DNA of 64,000 nucleotides. Source: a virus. The position numbers and the translations under genes were made by a program. The stretch is from positions 1-64,000 of the IMG/VR virus record IMGVR_UViG_3300050821_007134; one strand, given 5' to 3'. The notes below the pieces were generated by a model. It saw nothing but the letters and a program-made list of their open reading frames with translations, was not told the origin of the DNA and searched no databases. Each line of letters begins with the position of its first letter. The stretch's first letter is position 1. Of the stretch, positions 18,617 to 26,727 are shown piece after piece.

Positions 18617-19695
18617 TTAGCCTCCAAAATTTTTAAATCATTGCCGTCCGGACGTATCTGTTTCATGACATACTTGGTCACAATATGATTTTTTCCTTCC
18701 AAAAGTGGGAACATGGCGGATTTATGTTTAACTTCGTTAGTATCTCGCAAGAATATCCCAACAGTTTTACGGCCCTCGGGACTTAAATCACGGGTAGGAA
18801 GCGTGCAAAAGTCTTGCTGGACTTCTTCCATCATAGCCACAAATTGTTTTTCTAGGGTCTCCACAATTGGCTCGAATTCCTTCTTAAACTCTTCTGGGAG
18901 CTGCGCAAGGTAGTCTTTTGGTACTTTGCCATCAACCATGGCTTCCCAGAAAGAAATTGGGGACATATGCGACAACATTTTCGCGATCCTAAGATACTCT
19001 TCACCTTTGATTTTGACGCGTAGCCCATTATCGAATCTAACCACGAAGCCTTCTTCGTCCTTAGGAAGTGATTTTTGAAGTTCGACCATATCCATAATGG
19101 AATACGAGAAAAGCTTAGCGTGTGGCATTCCTGTCTGTTCCGAAAATTGCAAAAGACTCATGGGATTAAATTCATGCCCACTTCCGGCGTCATAGGCGCC
19201 GATCAAAACTAATTTCTCTTGATCGCCATAATCCACAATAATTTTATTGGCAGGATAGATGATTTCCGCCAATAATGTAGTTGACGGAGAAATGGCGGAT
19301 AAATCATATTTCTTCAGTAATTCTGCGCCCTTTTGGGCTTGTTCTGAGTAGAAACTTCCTCTAGTTGCGATCTGCCACTGACCCTCGTAATTGAAGATGA
19401 TACCAAGAGATCCGTCAACCTTTTCGAAGGAAGTGTAATTCATTCCCATAGGAAGATTGGCCAAAAATGTCTCTTCCATCTCGCCTAAATTGAAGAACTT
19501 AGGGAATGGTTTCGCTATGACTCTGCCGGTACCTTTTTCTAAAATGAGACCTCTGGCCGCTCGGGTGTATTCGTTCCAATGGCGATCGAACGTGGTCTTT
19601 TCAGAATAACCGTAGAGTACAAGACCGTCCTTTTCGGATTTTCTAAGATAGCCCTCTTTGTAGAGTTCTTCAAATTTTTCAACGTCGTACAACAC
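18613..19695 (-). CDS. rnlA: RNA ligase 1 (T4 Rnl1 type)
   Basis: 360 aa, close to T4 Rnl1 (374). It joins 5'-phosphate to 3'-hydroxyl RNA ends using ATP. Nucleotidyltransferase motifs in order: KVDGSLG with the AMP-accepting Lys92, a TRGSF segment (motif Ia), EEGFVVRF (motif IV) and VKIKGEEY (motif V). The RAARGLILE segment before motif I is typical of the family. It lies two genes from the polynucleotide kinase/phosphatase, the same pair that repairs anticodon-cut tRNA in T4. It overlaps the small gene upstream by 17 bases. Confidence 0.92.
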   Translation of the reverse strand: MLYDVEKFEELYKEGYLRKSEKDGLVLYGYSEKTTFDRHWNEYTRAARGLILEKGTGRVIAKPFPKFFNLGEMEETFLANLPMGMNYTSFEKVDGSLGIIFNYEGQWQIATRGSFYSEQAQKGAELLKKYDLSAISPSTTLLAEIIYPANKIIVDYGDQEKLVLIGAYDAGSGHEFNPMSLLQFSEQTGMPHAKLFSYSIMDMVELQKSLPKDEEGFVVRFDNGLRVKIKGEEYLRIAKMLSHMSPISFWEAMVDGKVPKDYLAQLPEEFKKEFEPIVETLEKQFVAMMEEVQQDFCTLPTRDLSPEGRKTVGIFLRDTNEVKHKSAMFPLLEGKNHIVTKYVMKQIRPDGNDLKILEAK

Positions 19696-19843
19696 TTAAT
19701 GCTCCTAACACTTTCTTGGCGGCTTGCTTTTTATTTAAGCCCTTTTTAATCAACTTATCGAACTGTCTTCTTTGTTTTCGATTCATGTTGGCTAGCCTCA
19801 TCTCGAACTCTTCTTCTACGGTTAGAGGATAAGCCATTCCCAT
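19679..19843 (-). CDS. Small basic protein, 54 aa, between kinase and ligase
   Basis: Begins at ATG 19843 by TAATG overlap with the kinase/phosphatase gene and runs into the start of RNA ligase 1, so the three are coupled. It is very basic (RKQRRQFDKLIKKGLNKKQ) and helical, suitable for nucleic-acid or ribosome contact. A role in RNA repair is guessed only from context. Confidence 0.7.
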   Translation of the reverse strand: MGMAYPLTVEEEFEMRLANMNRKQRRQFDKLIKKGLNKKQAAKKVLGALSVVRR

Positions 19844-20712
19844 TAAAAATTACCCGGCGCAACTTGATGGCATTCGAAGCCTCTAGCACGCCACATATCA
19901 ACTACCTGATTGCGGTCATCGAGAATAAAGGCTGGTTTCCATTGAGTCAAAATATCAAAATCCAAGATAATTTCTTTGACGATTGAATCTGGGCGATGAT
20001 CTCCGGCTTCTCTCATTAATAAATGTGTATTAAATCCATGGGGCGTTACGTGTTTATAAAGCCAATCAATGGTTAATTGCTCATATTCTTTTGGGCGTCC
20101 GGAACAAAATACAATATCGTGATCTTTGGAGAATCTCTTGAGAATTTCTAGAACGTTATTATTCGGGGTATCATTGACCATTTCTAGAAAAAATTTATTC
20201 CAATCCTTTTTACCTTCTCGCTGAACGTAATGCTGCCTATGTTTTACATTACATAGAGTGCCATCAAGATCACAAATAATTGCAGGATGACAATAGCCCG
20301 ATTGCCCGCGCTTAGTAATCAAATCTGCTTCTGAAGCTTCTACCGGCTCGTATTTTGAGAAAAAGAATGCCAACACTCGCTTGGCGGTTTCCGTGTCTTT
20401 GATTGTAGGATGATTGGTTCTACGGCTCATTCTTTCCATACAAATGGAGTGCGATGCATAGAGAATTACAATTTCTGTGTGATAACCATTGGCTTTGGCG
20501 AATTCGATATATCTCTGGCGTTGATGATAAGAAAAACCCATTCGATCTACTACGATATCCTTCCCTAGATTAACGGCTTCTTCAAAAAGTCGAATGTGAT
20601 CTTTGCCTTGGTCATCCTGATTAATTCTTATCCAGCCAATCCCAACGCATTCTTGTGCAAAAGTACTTTTCCCAGAACCAGGAGGCCCGACTAGAACTAC
20701 AAGTTTTTTCAT
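19843..20712 (-). CDS. pseT: Polynucleotide kinase / 3'-phosphatase (T4 PseT type)
   Basis: 289 aa against 301 in T4. The N-terminal kinase has a P-loop GPPGSGKS (residues 9-16), a VDRMGFS segment and an arginine-rich lid (ERMSRR). The C-terminal phosphatase is a HAD domain with CDLDGTL (Asp148 and Asp150) and a later FILDD acidic pair. It phosphorylates 5'-OH and removes 3' or cyclic phosphates, preparing broken RNA for Rnl1. It overlaps the next upstream gene by ATGA. Domain order and length match the family without truncation. Confidence 0.92.
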   Translation of the reverse strand: MKKLVVLVGPPGSGKSTFAQECVGIGWIRINQDDQGKDHIRLFEEAVNLGKDIVVDRMGFSYHQRQRYIEFAKANGYHTEIVILYASHSICMERMSRRTNHPTIKDTETAKRVLAFFFSKYEPVEASEADLITKRGQSGYCHPAIICDLDGTLCNVKHRQHYVQREGKKDWNKFFLEMVNDTPNNNVLEILKRFSKDHDIVFCSGRPKEYEQLTIDWLYKHVTPHGFNTHLLMREAGDHRPDSIVKEIILDFDILTQWKPAFILDDRNQVVDMWRARGFECHQVAPGNF

Positions 20713-20906
20713 GGTATCCCATGATGATCTACGTCATCGTAGTCATCTCCTTCATCAACCTCAGTCCCGCGAGGAACAGCACGTTCAACCAAGAACTTGA
20801 AGACATCGTGAAAAATCATGAGAAGTTCTTTTGACTCACCGTCAGTTTCTTTTGCGGCAAGCTCTTTCAGTTTTTTTATTCTTTTTTTAACATATGCGCG
20901 TCCCAT
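20709..20906 (-). CDS. Unknown charged protein, 65 aa
   Basis: Starts at ATG 20906 by TAATG overlap; a longer frame from 20933 is unlikely. Basic N-terminus (GRAYVKKRIKKLKELA) and Asp-rich tail (DEGDDYDDVDHHG). No family is recognised. Confidence 0.75.
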   Translation of the reverse strand: MGRAYVKKRIKKLKELAAKETDGESKELLMIFHDVFKFLVERAVPRGTEVDEGDDYDDVDHHGIP

Positions 20907-21595
20907 TAAAATTTCTCCACAATAGGTGCCCACAAATCAACGAACTCTTCGTTAGCGCCCGTAGAAGGATTAAAATAAACTTCCAATCCATACATTGGAC
21001 CATTTCTTCTAAGTTTGAAAAGTTTCTTTGAAAGCCAAGCGAATAAAGTCGGCAAGACTGCATTGGATTGTGCCAAATCTCCGATCAAATTGATATTATC
21101 TCCGACATACTTATTGGCCTTATCGAAGTAAGAAAGAACGACACTAAAGAGCGTGCTTCCCAATAAATACAGATCTGCAACATAAAGCAGGGGCAATAAA
21201 TACCATGCATAAAGCGCTCTTGCTATTCTTGCGTAGTCGGTAATGAAAGCTAGATCCCCGTTAGGATAGCGGGAGTAATTTTTCAAAATATTTTTTAAAA
21301 TAGTTTTGACACGGCCATTGTAATCGTAGTAGCCGCAGGCCCTTACAGTGGGACTTAATTGGTCCCTAGAAACGTCGTTGGGGTCCAGAATAGCAGTGTA
21401 TTTGATTTCGTCTCTTTGAAGATTTCCGTTAGCGTCAGTCAGGACGACCAATGCTTCATAATAGGGAGCCATTCCGGGAATGGGCATTTGGGCGGGATTA
21501 AGATAGCACCCTTCATACCAGAAACCCTCGCGCCCGAGCTTGTCTCCGCCATCGCCGTCAGATTGTTCTATTAGTCCTTTGTCGTCTAAGTACAT
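20906..21595 (-). CDS. Unknown protein, 229 aa, possible membrane contact
   Basis: No family is recognised. The middle (about residues 130-165) is strongly hydrophobic (YAWYLLPLLYVADLYLLGS), and the ends are soluble with aromatic and Gly/Asp-rich turns. A strong promoter sits directly upstream, with its -10 box only 7 bases before the ATG and no SD, so the mRNA may be leaderless. It heads a run of overlapping genes that includes the RNA repair pair. Confidence 0.75.
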   Translation of the reverse strand: MYLDDKGLIEQSDGDGGDKLGREGFWYEGCYLNPAQMPIPGMAPYYEALVVLTDANGNLQRDEIKYTAILDPNDVSRDQLSPTVRACGYYDYNGRVKTILKNILKNYSRYPNGDLAFITDYARIARALYAWYLLPLLYVADLYLLGSTLFSVVLSYFDKANKYVGDNINLIGDLAQSNAVLPTLFAWLSKKLFKLRRNGPMYGLEVYFNPSTGANEEFVDLWAPIVEKF

Positions 21596-21602
21596 AAATT
21601 AT

Positions 21603-21631
21603 ATTTTACGTGAGGGATGTTTTATTGTCAA
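21603..21631 (-). promoter_or_regulatory. Sigma70-type promoter, possibly leaderless mRNA
   Basis: On the minus strand TTGACA (21631-21626) is followed by a 17-base spacer and TAAAAT (21608-21603). The start codon at 21595 lies about where transcription should begin, and there is no SD. The -35 box overlaps the stop of the gene upstream. Confidence 0.65.
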
Positions 21632-21936
21632 CCTTTAAGAGCTTTATCCATGGCTTCCACGGCTTTATCGATATAGGGGCTTACGGCCTTTCTAACCTTG
21701 GCCACAAGCTCTTCGCCTTCATCGTCTGATTCCTTTTCGACTAATGCGGCGTGTTCTATGGCTTCATGGTAGAAATCTTCGGCCATACTCCAAATGGCCA
21801 ATTTGTCTTCGCCTTTATTGGAAACCAATTCATAAGATGCTGCGGCGCGACTTGCCCACTTCCATGCTGTTTCTTCTTCAATTTGCCTATGGGTTTTTGA
21901 AGCGATCTCGTCTCGGGCTTCTTCAATTTTCAACAT
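21628..21936 (-). CDS. Unknown helical acidic protein, 102 aa
   Basis: Almost entirely helical and Glu/Ala-rich, with heptad spacing from residue 5 to 100. Overlaps the gene upstream by 14 bases. The -35 box of the promoter for the next gene lies over its stop codon. No family is recognised. Confidence 0.75.
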   Translation of the reverse strand: MLKIEEARDEIASKTHRQIEEETAWKWASRAAASYELVSNKGEDKLAIWSMAEDFYHEAIEHAALVEKESDDEGEELVAKVRKAVSPYIDKAVEAMDKALKG

Positions 21937-22240
21937 TTAATTTCTCCAATTTGTAAATACCGCCTTCGGTTTCTACAGTCAGACCATTTTGGGTTTGATC
22001 CAAAACTTTGACTATTGGGCTAGTTCTGATGTATCTACTGAGACCGCGAGTGACTCTGAGAGCAGGATCTCCTTGAACGTCAACGACCTCTAAGCTTCCC
22101 GAAACACCTTCGCCAGGGCTTACGCGGGTGAATTCAGATTTTGCATGAATTTTGGTTAGTCTGTAATCCACATCGGGCAAGTCTTTGATAACTTGAGGAG
22201 TTTTTTCTTTCACTGTGTCGGCTACTGTAATTTTCATCAT
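21923..22240 (-). CDS. Unknown beta-rich protein, 105 aa
   Basis: Soluble, with a Val/Gly-rich beta pattern in the middle and end (GVSGSLEVVDVQGDPALRV; VETEGGIYKLEKL). ATGA overlap with the gene upstream. No family is recognised. Confidence 0.75.
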   Translation of the reverse strand: MMKITVADTVKEKTPQVIKDLPDVDYRLTKIHAKSEFTRVSPGEGVSGSLEVVDVQGDPALRVTRGLSRYIRTSPIVKVLDQTQNGLTVETEGGIYKLEKLNVEN

Positions 22241-22449
22241 TTTGAGTGCATCCCATCTTTATTGTTTGCTTTATCGATACATTTCGTAATCACGAATGCC
22301 TTTCGATATTCTGTTTCATAACGTTTGACTTCTTCTGAATTTAAACCTTTTTCATAACATTCTGCAACGGCATCTGCGCACTTCTGAATATCACTTTGGT
22401 TTCTACAGCCAACTTTTATGAGAGCTACGACCAAAATTTCACTAATCAT
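22237..22449 (-). CDS. Unknown protein, 70 aa
   Basis: A hydrophobic start, then three Cys (within CRNQSDIQKC and CIDKANN). It could be a short exported or redox-active peptide. It is coupled by ATGA overlaps on both sides, next to a lipoprotein gene. Confidence 0.7.
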   Translation of the reverse strand: MISEILVVALIKVGCRNQSDIQKCADAVAECYEKGLNSEEVKRYETEYRKAFVITKCIDKANNKDGMHSK

Positions 22450-22754
22450 TGTGGTATCTCCGTGTTAAGAGGAGTTCTCATGCGTAATTGTAGATCTGAT
22501 TCTTTTGAATCAATAATTTTTCCAAGGGGACCAAGGCGACAGAAAACTGCCACTCGGTAATAAATCTCTCCATTATCATTCTTGCGAGGATAATAATCAA
22601 CAATGGCGCCAAAACAGTTTTCATAAAATGGCTGACCATGGATCAGAACCATATCGTTGGCCTTAAACTGAAGCTCTTCTTGCTTAACAACATTAGATGG
22701 TTCTTCGGCACATCCTAGAAGGAAAGCGAACAAGACTAAAAATAAAAACTTCAT
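22446..22754 (-). CDS. Small lipoprotein, 102 aa
   Basis: The N-terminus MKFLFLVLFAFLLGC is a lipoprotein signal with lipobox FLLGC (Cys15). The mature part looks like a small beta barrel of SH3 type (NDMVLIHGQPFYENCFGAIVDYY). It would be anchored in a membrane facing the periplasm. A role in superinfection exclusion is possible but not shown. Confidence 0.75.
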   Translation of the reverse strand: MKFLFLVLFAFLLGCAEEPSNVVKQEELQFKANDMVLIHGQPFYENCFGAIVDYYPRKNDNGEIYYRVAVFCRLGPLGKIIDSKESDLQLRMRTPLNTEIPQ

Positions 22755-23044
22755 TTGGTCTCCTCTGGATACAAAATTTTTCTTAAGTTCTCGTTAAATT
22801 CTTTTCTCTTGGCCATAGATTCTTTGAGCATGTAGTGCATGATGAAAAGGAAGTTTATAATGGCGGTAGGGAAGACAAAAGAATCAGATTTGACATAAAG
22901 GATATTGACCATAACTGTTAGGAAGGCCGATAGCCACAAAAAGAAAGTGTATTTGATAAAAAGGAAAAAATTCACAGCCATATGCTGTTTCAAAAGCTTT
23001 TGAACTGCTTGTTTTTGTTCTGGAGTTACTACTTTGTCTTCCAT
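22751..23044 (-). CDS. Membrane protein with two helices, 97 aa
   Basis: Start chosen at 23044 by TAATG overlap. Two hydrophobic segments (about residues 25-45 and 50-72) lie between a charged N-terminus and a basic C-terminal tail (MAKRKEFNENLRKILYPEE). Function unknown. Confidence 0.75.
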   Translation of the reverse strand: MEDKVVTPEQKQAVQKLLKQHMAVNFFLFIKYTFFLWLSAFLTVMVNILYVKSDSFVFPTAIINFLFIMHYMLKESMAKRKEFNENLRKILYPEETK

Positions 23045-23580
23045 TAATCCCACCAAGCGTTTTGATATTTCTTCAAAATTTTGTTGAGTCTGTCGAAATC
23101 TCTCATGCGATCCCGCCAGGCTAAACCGGCATCGCGCAGAGTGTCTATTCCTTCTTCTCTCTTATCTGTCTCGGTTTTAACACCTTTTCGACCGCAAGTC
23201 CAGTCAATAAATCCTTGTTCGTCTAAAAGTCTTTTGAGATTCATCCGGCCCCATTTTTTATCGTGAGCTTTTCTGTATGGCTCTTCGTATTGGTTCTCAT
23301 ATAAACGATTACAGATCTTAATAGCTTCTTTCATGGCTTGTTTGACGGGCTTCGGATAAACTCCATAACCTTCATCCATGCATTTTTTGACGCGCTGAAG
23401 CTTAAAAGCCATGATGGCGAACATAGAGTCTGATTCGAAGTCGTATTTGTCCCAAACAAATCTACCGAATGCAATTGCTCGACTGAGACTCTCGTAAAAT
23501 ACTCGAATATTGATCTTAATGGGATAGAAGATCTCGTCATTCAAATATTCCCAGAATTCTTTTAACCGTTTCACGCCCAT
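23044..23580 (-). CDS. Unknown protein, 178 aa
   Basis: Rich in aromatic and charged residues, predominantly helical, with no signal peptide. DWTCGRKGVKTETDKREEGIDT lies near the C-terminus. Overlaps the zinc-ribbon gene upstream by 10 bases. No family is recognised. Confidence 0.75.
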   Translation of the reverse strand: MGVKRLKEFWEYLNDEIFYPIKINIRVFYESLSRAIAFGRFVWDKYDFESDSMFAIMAFKLQRVKKCMDEGYGVYPKPVKQAMKEAIKICNRLYENQYEEPYRKAHDKKWGRMNLKRLLDEQGFIDWTCGRKGVKTETDKREEGIDTLRDAGLAWRDRMRDFDRLNKILKKYQNAWWD

Positions 23581-23729
23581 TCCTCTTCTTTAAAGTCTAC
23601 TGCTACCATGTGATCGTAGCAATTAATACACGGTTTGTCGGTGCCTTTTCTCTTATATTCTTCGGGAACTTCTCGTTCCTTATCTTCTTCAGAAAGAGGT
23701 CTATCGCAAAGCCAACAATTATCGGGCAT
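23571..23729 (-). CDS. Small zinc-ribbon protein, 52 aa
   Basis: Two Cys pairs, CWLC (residues 5-8) and CINC (34-37), make a zinc ribbon of the kind abundant in this genome. It starts at ATG 23729 within the end of the membrane-protein gene upstream and ends inside the next gene. Probably binds nucleic acid or a protein partner. Confidence 0.7.
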   Translation of the reverse strand: MPDNCWLCDRPLSEEDKEREVPEEYKRKGTDKPCINCYDHMVAVDFKEEEWA

Positions 23730-24000
23730 CTTTTTCTACCTTGGTTGGGAAGCTGGCAGTTACTTTATATGTACCCGACTCTTTGACGGTGAAAAGAAAA
23801 GTAATAGGGTCCTTTTCGTACAGGGCTAGTCGGCGTTTAAGATCGGACACATGATCAAAATAAAGAGCCAAATTTACAATTATGAAAGAAAAAACCCACG
23901 GACGAATGGTGTTTGTCATTGTTAAAGACACCAGAATTATGAAGGTAGCCAAAAATCCAAGACCGTTTAACCAATAAAGAACTTTTCTTACTTTCACCAA
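23719..24000 (-). CDS. Membrane protein with two helices, 93 aa
   Basis: Two membrane helices (about residues 8-28 and 35-52) are followed by a soluble beta-like tail (FLFTVKESGTYKVTASF). It is the first gene of its overlap chain; the 200-base gap upstream carries tandem repeats. Confidence 0.75.
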   Translation of the reverse strand: MVKVRKVLYWLNGLGFLATFIILVSLTMTNTIRPWVFSFIIVNLALYFDHVSDLKRRLALYEKDPITFLFTVKESGTYKVTASFPTKVEKDAR

Positions 24001-24198
24001 TTTCTCCTATTTCTACAAATATACCATACTTTTATTTTTACTAACAACTTTTATATTTTTCTGCAAGTTCCTAGTAAAAATGCAAGTATTTGATTCTACA
24101 AGTTTTTCTACAAGTTTTGCAGCAAATCTTGCAGAAAGTCATGTTCAATAAGAGTGTTCATTATCGCTGAACAACGATAAATCTATGAACATGAATAA
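24001..24198. repeat. AT-rich gap with tandem 12-mers and a cruciform
   Basis: No gene seen. TTCTACAAGTTTT occurs twice in tandem (24094-24118), with related TGCAAGTT elements around it. Further along, TTATCG (24161-24166) pairs with CGATAA (24175-24180) inside an outer GTTCA/TGAAC pair (24156-24160 with 24186-24190). The pattern suggests operator or terminator functions between two minus-strand genes. Confidence 0.5.
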
Positions 24199-24720
24199 CT
24201 ATTCCCCAGTAAAATCAGATAGTAACTGCTGGACTTGCCCTAAAGTATTTCTGTCGACCGTCGTAATTTGTGTGCGAACTCTAGCTAAACAGGCCAGGCC
24301 AAACCCGTGTCGATTCTTTACAACTTCAAAGTCCGTTAATGACGCGGCCATCCAAGTTCTTGGAGCAACGCGAACCAAATAATTTGTGGAGCCCATTTCT
24401 ACAGTGTGATTGGTCACCAAATTCTCAAGAATCTCTTCTTTCTTTGCGCTGTACATATGGGTAAAATTAGCCTGATAAAACAGGGCAGTCTTAAGAATAG
24501 ATTTCGTATCTCCTTTAGAGAGGAAAGCTTCTTTTCTTTCGTAGTCTGAGGTACTTTCCGTTATACCTTCTGGGCTCCAATTAGCGGCAGGACTGCTAAT
24601 CAGGGTATTATACGAGAATCGTCTAGTTTTAGGATTTAGCTCACGCACGGAGAGCATTTCCAAAAATCGGTCGACAGTAATCAATTCCACATTGCCAAAG
24701 GCGCACTCTAGATTTTTCAT
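24199..24720 (-). CDS. Unknown protein, 173 aa
   Basis: Soluble, mixed helix and strand. An aromatic/His segment lies near 105-115 and a conserved-looking LVRVAPRTWMAASL run near 130. It follows the GPW-type small gene by ATGA overlap, so both share the promoter controlled by the palindrome pair upstream. No family is recognised. Confidence 0.75.
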   Translation of the reverse strand: MKNLECAFGNVELITVDRFLEMLSVRELNPKTRRFSYNTLISSPAANWSPEGITESTSDYERKEAFLSKGDTKSILKTALFYQANFTHMYSAKKEEILENLVTNHTVEMGSTNYLVRVAPRTWMAASLTDFEVVKNRHGFGLACLARVRTQITTVDRNTLGQVQQLLSDFTGE

Positions 24721-24926
24721 TTCTCCAACTTCTTTCTTAATTTTAAAGCCAAATCGTAGGCATCTAATAAATTACTGTCATCTACGAGTTTTACTAACTC
24801 GACAAACTGGGGAACCAAGGCAATAGCTCGTGCATCCGATTCCAAATTCACGTCCAAAGATTCCTCACCCATCAAAACGTGATGGTGGCCTTCAGCTTTC
24901 TGGTATTTCCATGGTCCCTTGGTCAT
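24717..24926 (-). CDS. Phage GPW-motif protein, 69 aa
   Basis: Begins TKGPWKYQ and continues with DARAIALVPQFVELVKLV, the pattern of a common family of small phage proteins (GPW start, then an ADARLIAAAPEMLEAL-like helix). A second member lies at 50056-50373 on the other strand. Function unknown. Its promoter region carries the paired palindromes at 24940-24989. Confidence 0.75.
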   Translation of the reverse strand: MTKGPWKYQKAEGHHHVLMGEESLDVNLESDARAIALVPQFVELVKLVDDSNLLDAYDLALKLRKKLEK

Positions 24927-24939
24927 TTACTCTCCAAAC

Positions 24940-24989
24940 GTATGTTTATAAACATACTTTGTAAAGGTATTTTTATGTTTATAAACATA
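24940..24989. promoter_or_regulatory. Paired operator-like palindromes
   Basis: Two perfect palindromes share the core ATGTTTATAAACAT: an 18-mer (24940-24957) and a 16-mer (24974-24989). Their centres are 33 bp apart, three helical turns. They lie just upstream of the leftward gene at 24926, as expected for a dimeric repressor or activator binding cooperatively. Confidence 0.7.
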
Positions 24990-25067
24990 CTTATTCTCTT
25001 AAACGAACAATCGATTTAAGGGAATAATTATGTAGATCTATGCCTCGGACTATAGATCTAAATAATC

Positions 25068-25484
25068 CTATCTTATCAAATACTTAATGGCACTTTTTAG
25101 CAATTCTGGGTTGTCTAAGAACATGCCAATGCCAACATTACACCTCTTGCAAAGAAGTCCGCGAACCTCTCCAGTCTTATGGTCGTGATCTATTGGAGGC
25201 CTTGATTTGAAGGAATCTCCACAAATCTGACATTTATTAAGGCACGTCTCAATCATTTTCTCAAAAGTATCAAGAGTTATTCCATAATTATGTCTAAGTT
25301 TAGAATCCAATCCCTTGCTGCTCTTACTCCAAATTTTGGCTCGTGCAGTTTTAGATTCCTTATGTTTTTGATAATCTCTTTTGTCAAATCCTGTTTTCTT
25401 TGCCCACTGCTTTCTATAATGATTTCTGCAAAGATTTATCGCATAGATTTTACTTATACAATTTTCCTCAATACAATGTCTCAT
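25068..25484 (-). CDS. Endonuclease VII-like HNH nuclease
   Basis: 138 aa. The C-terminal 60 residues match the recombination endonuclease VII (PF02945) pattern: CQIC, then IDHDHKTGEVRGLLCKRCN with a second Cys pair and GIGMF. The family includes T4 gp49, a Holliday-junction resolvase, and homing endonucleases. The N-terminus has an extra CIEENC...CRNH zinc-like element seen in the mobile type. It overlaps the membrane-protein gene upstream by ATGA. Free-standing homing endonuclease or junction resolvase cannot be told apart here. Confidence 0.8.
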   Translation of the reverse strand: MRHCIEENCISKIYAINLCRNHYRKQWAKKTGFDKRDYQKHKESKTARAKIWSKSSKGLDSKLRHNYGITLDTFEKMIETCLNKCQICGDSFKSRPPIDHDHKTGEVRGLLCKRCNVGIGMFLDNPELLKSAIKYLIR

Positions 25485-25696
25485 TTTGCAAGACTCAAGA
25501 AACTTAAATAATGGATATGGCTATTGGAAGAGAAAATACTTGCGATCAGAGATAAAAGCACTGCTGACTTAAAAAGCCCTGGTAATTTGCTAGTTTTAGG
25601 TAAACCATCCCTATAAACCGTAGCCGCCAGGCCCAGTGTGACCCATATACCGAAGTGAACGACATAGTGATGGCCCCATTGGATGAAATAGTTCAT
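25481..25696 (-). CDS. Small membrane protein, 71 aa
   Basis: Start taken at ATG 25696, which overlaps the stop of the gene upstream (ATGA). A hydrophobic N-terminal segment (HFGIWVTLGLAATVY) and a second at about 45-60 suggest two membrane passes. Function unknown. Confidence 0.7.
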   Translation of the reverse strand: MNYFIQWGHHYVVHFGIWVTLGLAATVYRDGLPKTSKLPGLFKSAVLLSLIASIFSSNSHIHYLSFLSLAK

Positions 25697-25893
25697 TTTA
25701 CGACTTTTAGGCCAGGCAGAAAGGCTAACCTTTCCAAACCGCATCCGGCCCACATTTCAAAGGGATCTTTAGAATTTTCCACCGGAACAGCGATTTTATT
25801 GTCGCCATATCTTATGACTTTCCATTGTCTTTTGCCGTCTGTAAGCTTGGTACCAACTCTGGCCGAATTTATGATCTGCGCTATCGTTTTCAT
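25693..25893 (-). CDS. Unknown protein, 66 aa
   Basis: Small, soluble and beta-like (GTKLTDGKRQWKVIRYGDNKIAV). Sits between RNA ligase 2-like and the membrane gene with ATGA overlaps on both sides. No family is recognised. Confidence 0.7.
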   Translation of the reverse strand: MKTIAQIINSARVGTKLTDGKRQWKVIRYGDNKIAVPVENSKDPFEMWAGCGLERLAFLPGLKVVK

Positions 25894-26717
25894 AAGTTAT
25901 GCTGCTCCGCAATAAAAGATTTAATAAATTTAAACAATTCGGCGCCTAGCGCCTTTCTAATAGCCTTCATCTCGTCATCGGTACCCGCAATCTGACCTTC
26001 CTTGATTAAATCGTTGGTATAGTCGGCGCAGATATTCTTAATGGAAGACGGGTACTCTCTTAAGTAGACCTCGTCACGCGACAGGAGCTTCTCCAGGCGC
26101 ATTGGCTGTAAAAGATGTGAAACATCAGGGCCAGCCGGTCTGGGCTCACCCTTGGGGCGATCAGGCTTTTTCCAGGCAGTTTCTTCGGCCTTAAAGACTT
26201 TTTTGAATCTTAAATCGGTGCCAAGCAAATGAACAACGATTCCTTCTGGCGACATGTATCCAGGAACCAAAGCTGAGCCCTTTTCACGCAGTGTGTTAAA
26301 AGCTTCATTGATAGCTTCAGAACTGAAGGGACCTTTATAAAGTAGGGGAACACCGACTACACGATTAGGAAGCGGCTTACCATCGATTCTGGCGATATTG
26401 AACACGGCGAAGACCTTTTCTGTAAGACCTTCACTAGAATTGATGCCAGGGCCTACCCATTCTCCGAACCAAGTACCTTCGCCAAGTTTTTCGATGAGTT
26501 CTGCTTTATTATCTTCAACGAATCGTGCAAAACCAAAATTGTCGTCGTCTACAGTAAGCCAGCGGTTACGGGAACCGGCTTTAATATCATAGGTTACTCT
26601 GTCCCCATCGGAAACTTGATAAATCAAAATTTGGGCATTCGTACCATGAAGTTTTTGGGTAATAGTGACAGCGGCCTTCCCGATTTGCTTTACATCGGGA
26701 AATGACTTAAATTCCAT
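25890..26717 (-). CDS. RNA ligase, Rnl2-like
   Basis: 275 aa. The ligase motifs are TQKLHGTN (AMP-accepting Lys22), EWVGPGI (motif III region), PEGIVVHL (motif IV) and FKKVFK (motif V). HGTN after the Lys is typical of Rnl2-like ligases of phages rather than Rnl1. It would seal nicked or broken RNA, possibly on a different substrate from Rnl1 at 18613. AAGGAG precedes the ATG. It stands apart from the PseT/Rnl1 pair and next to small unknowns. DNA ligation cannot be excluded but is less likely. Confidence 0.85.
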   Translation of the reverse strand: MEFKSFPDVKQIGKAAVTITQKLHGTNAQILIYQVSDGDRVTYDIKAGSRNRWLTVDDDNFGFARFVEDNKAELIEKLGEGTWFGEWVGPGINSSEGLTEKVFAVFNIARIDGKPLPNRVVGVPLLYKGPFSSEAINEAFNTLREKGSALVPGYMSPEGIVVHLLGTDLRFKKVFKAEETAWKKPDRPKGEPRPAGPDVSHLLQPMRLEKLLSRDEVYLREYPSSIKNICADYTNDLIKEGQIAGTDDEMKAIRKALGAELFKFIKSFIAEQHNL

Positions 26718-26727
26718 TGGTTTCTCC

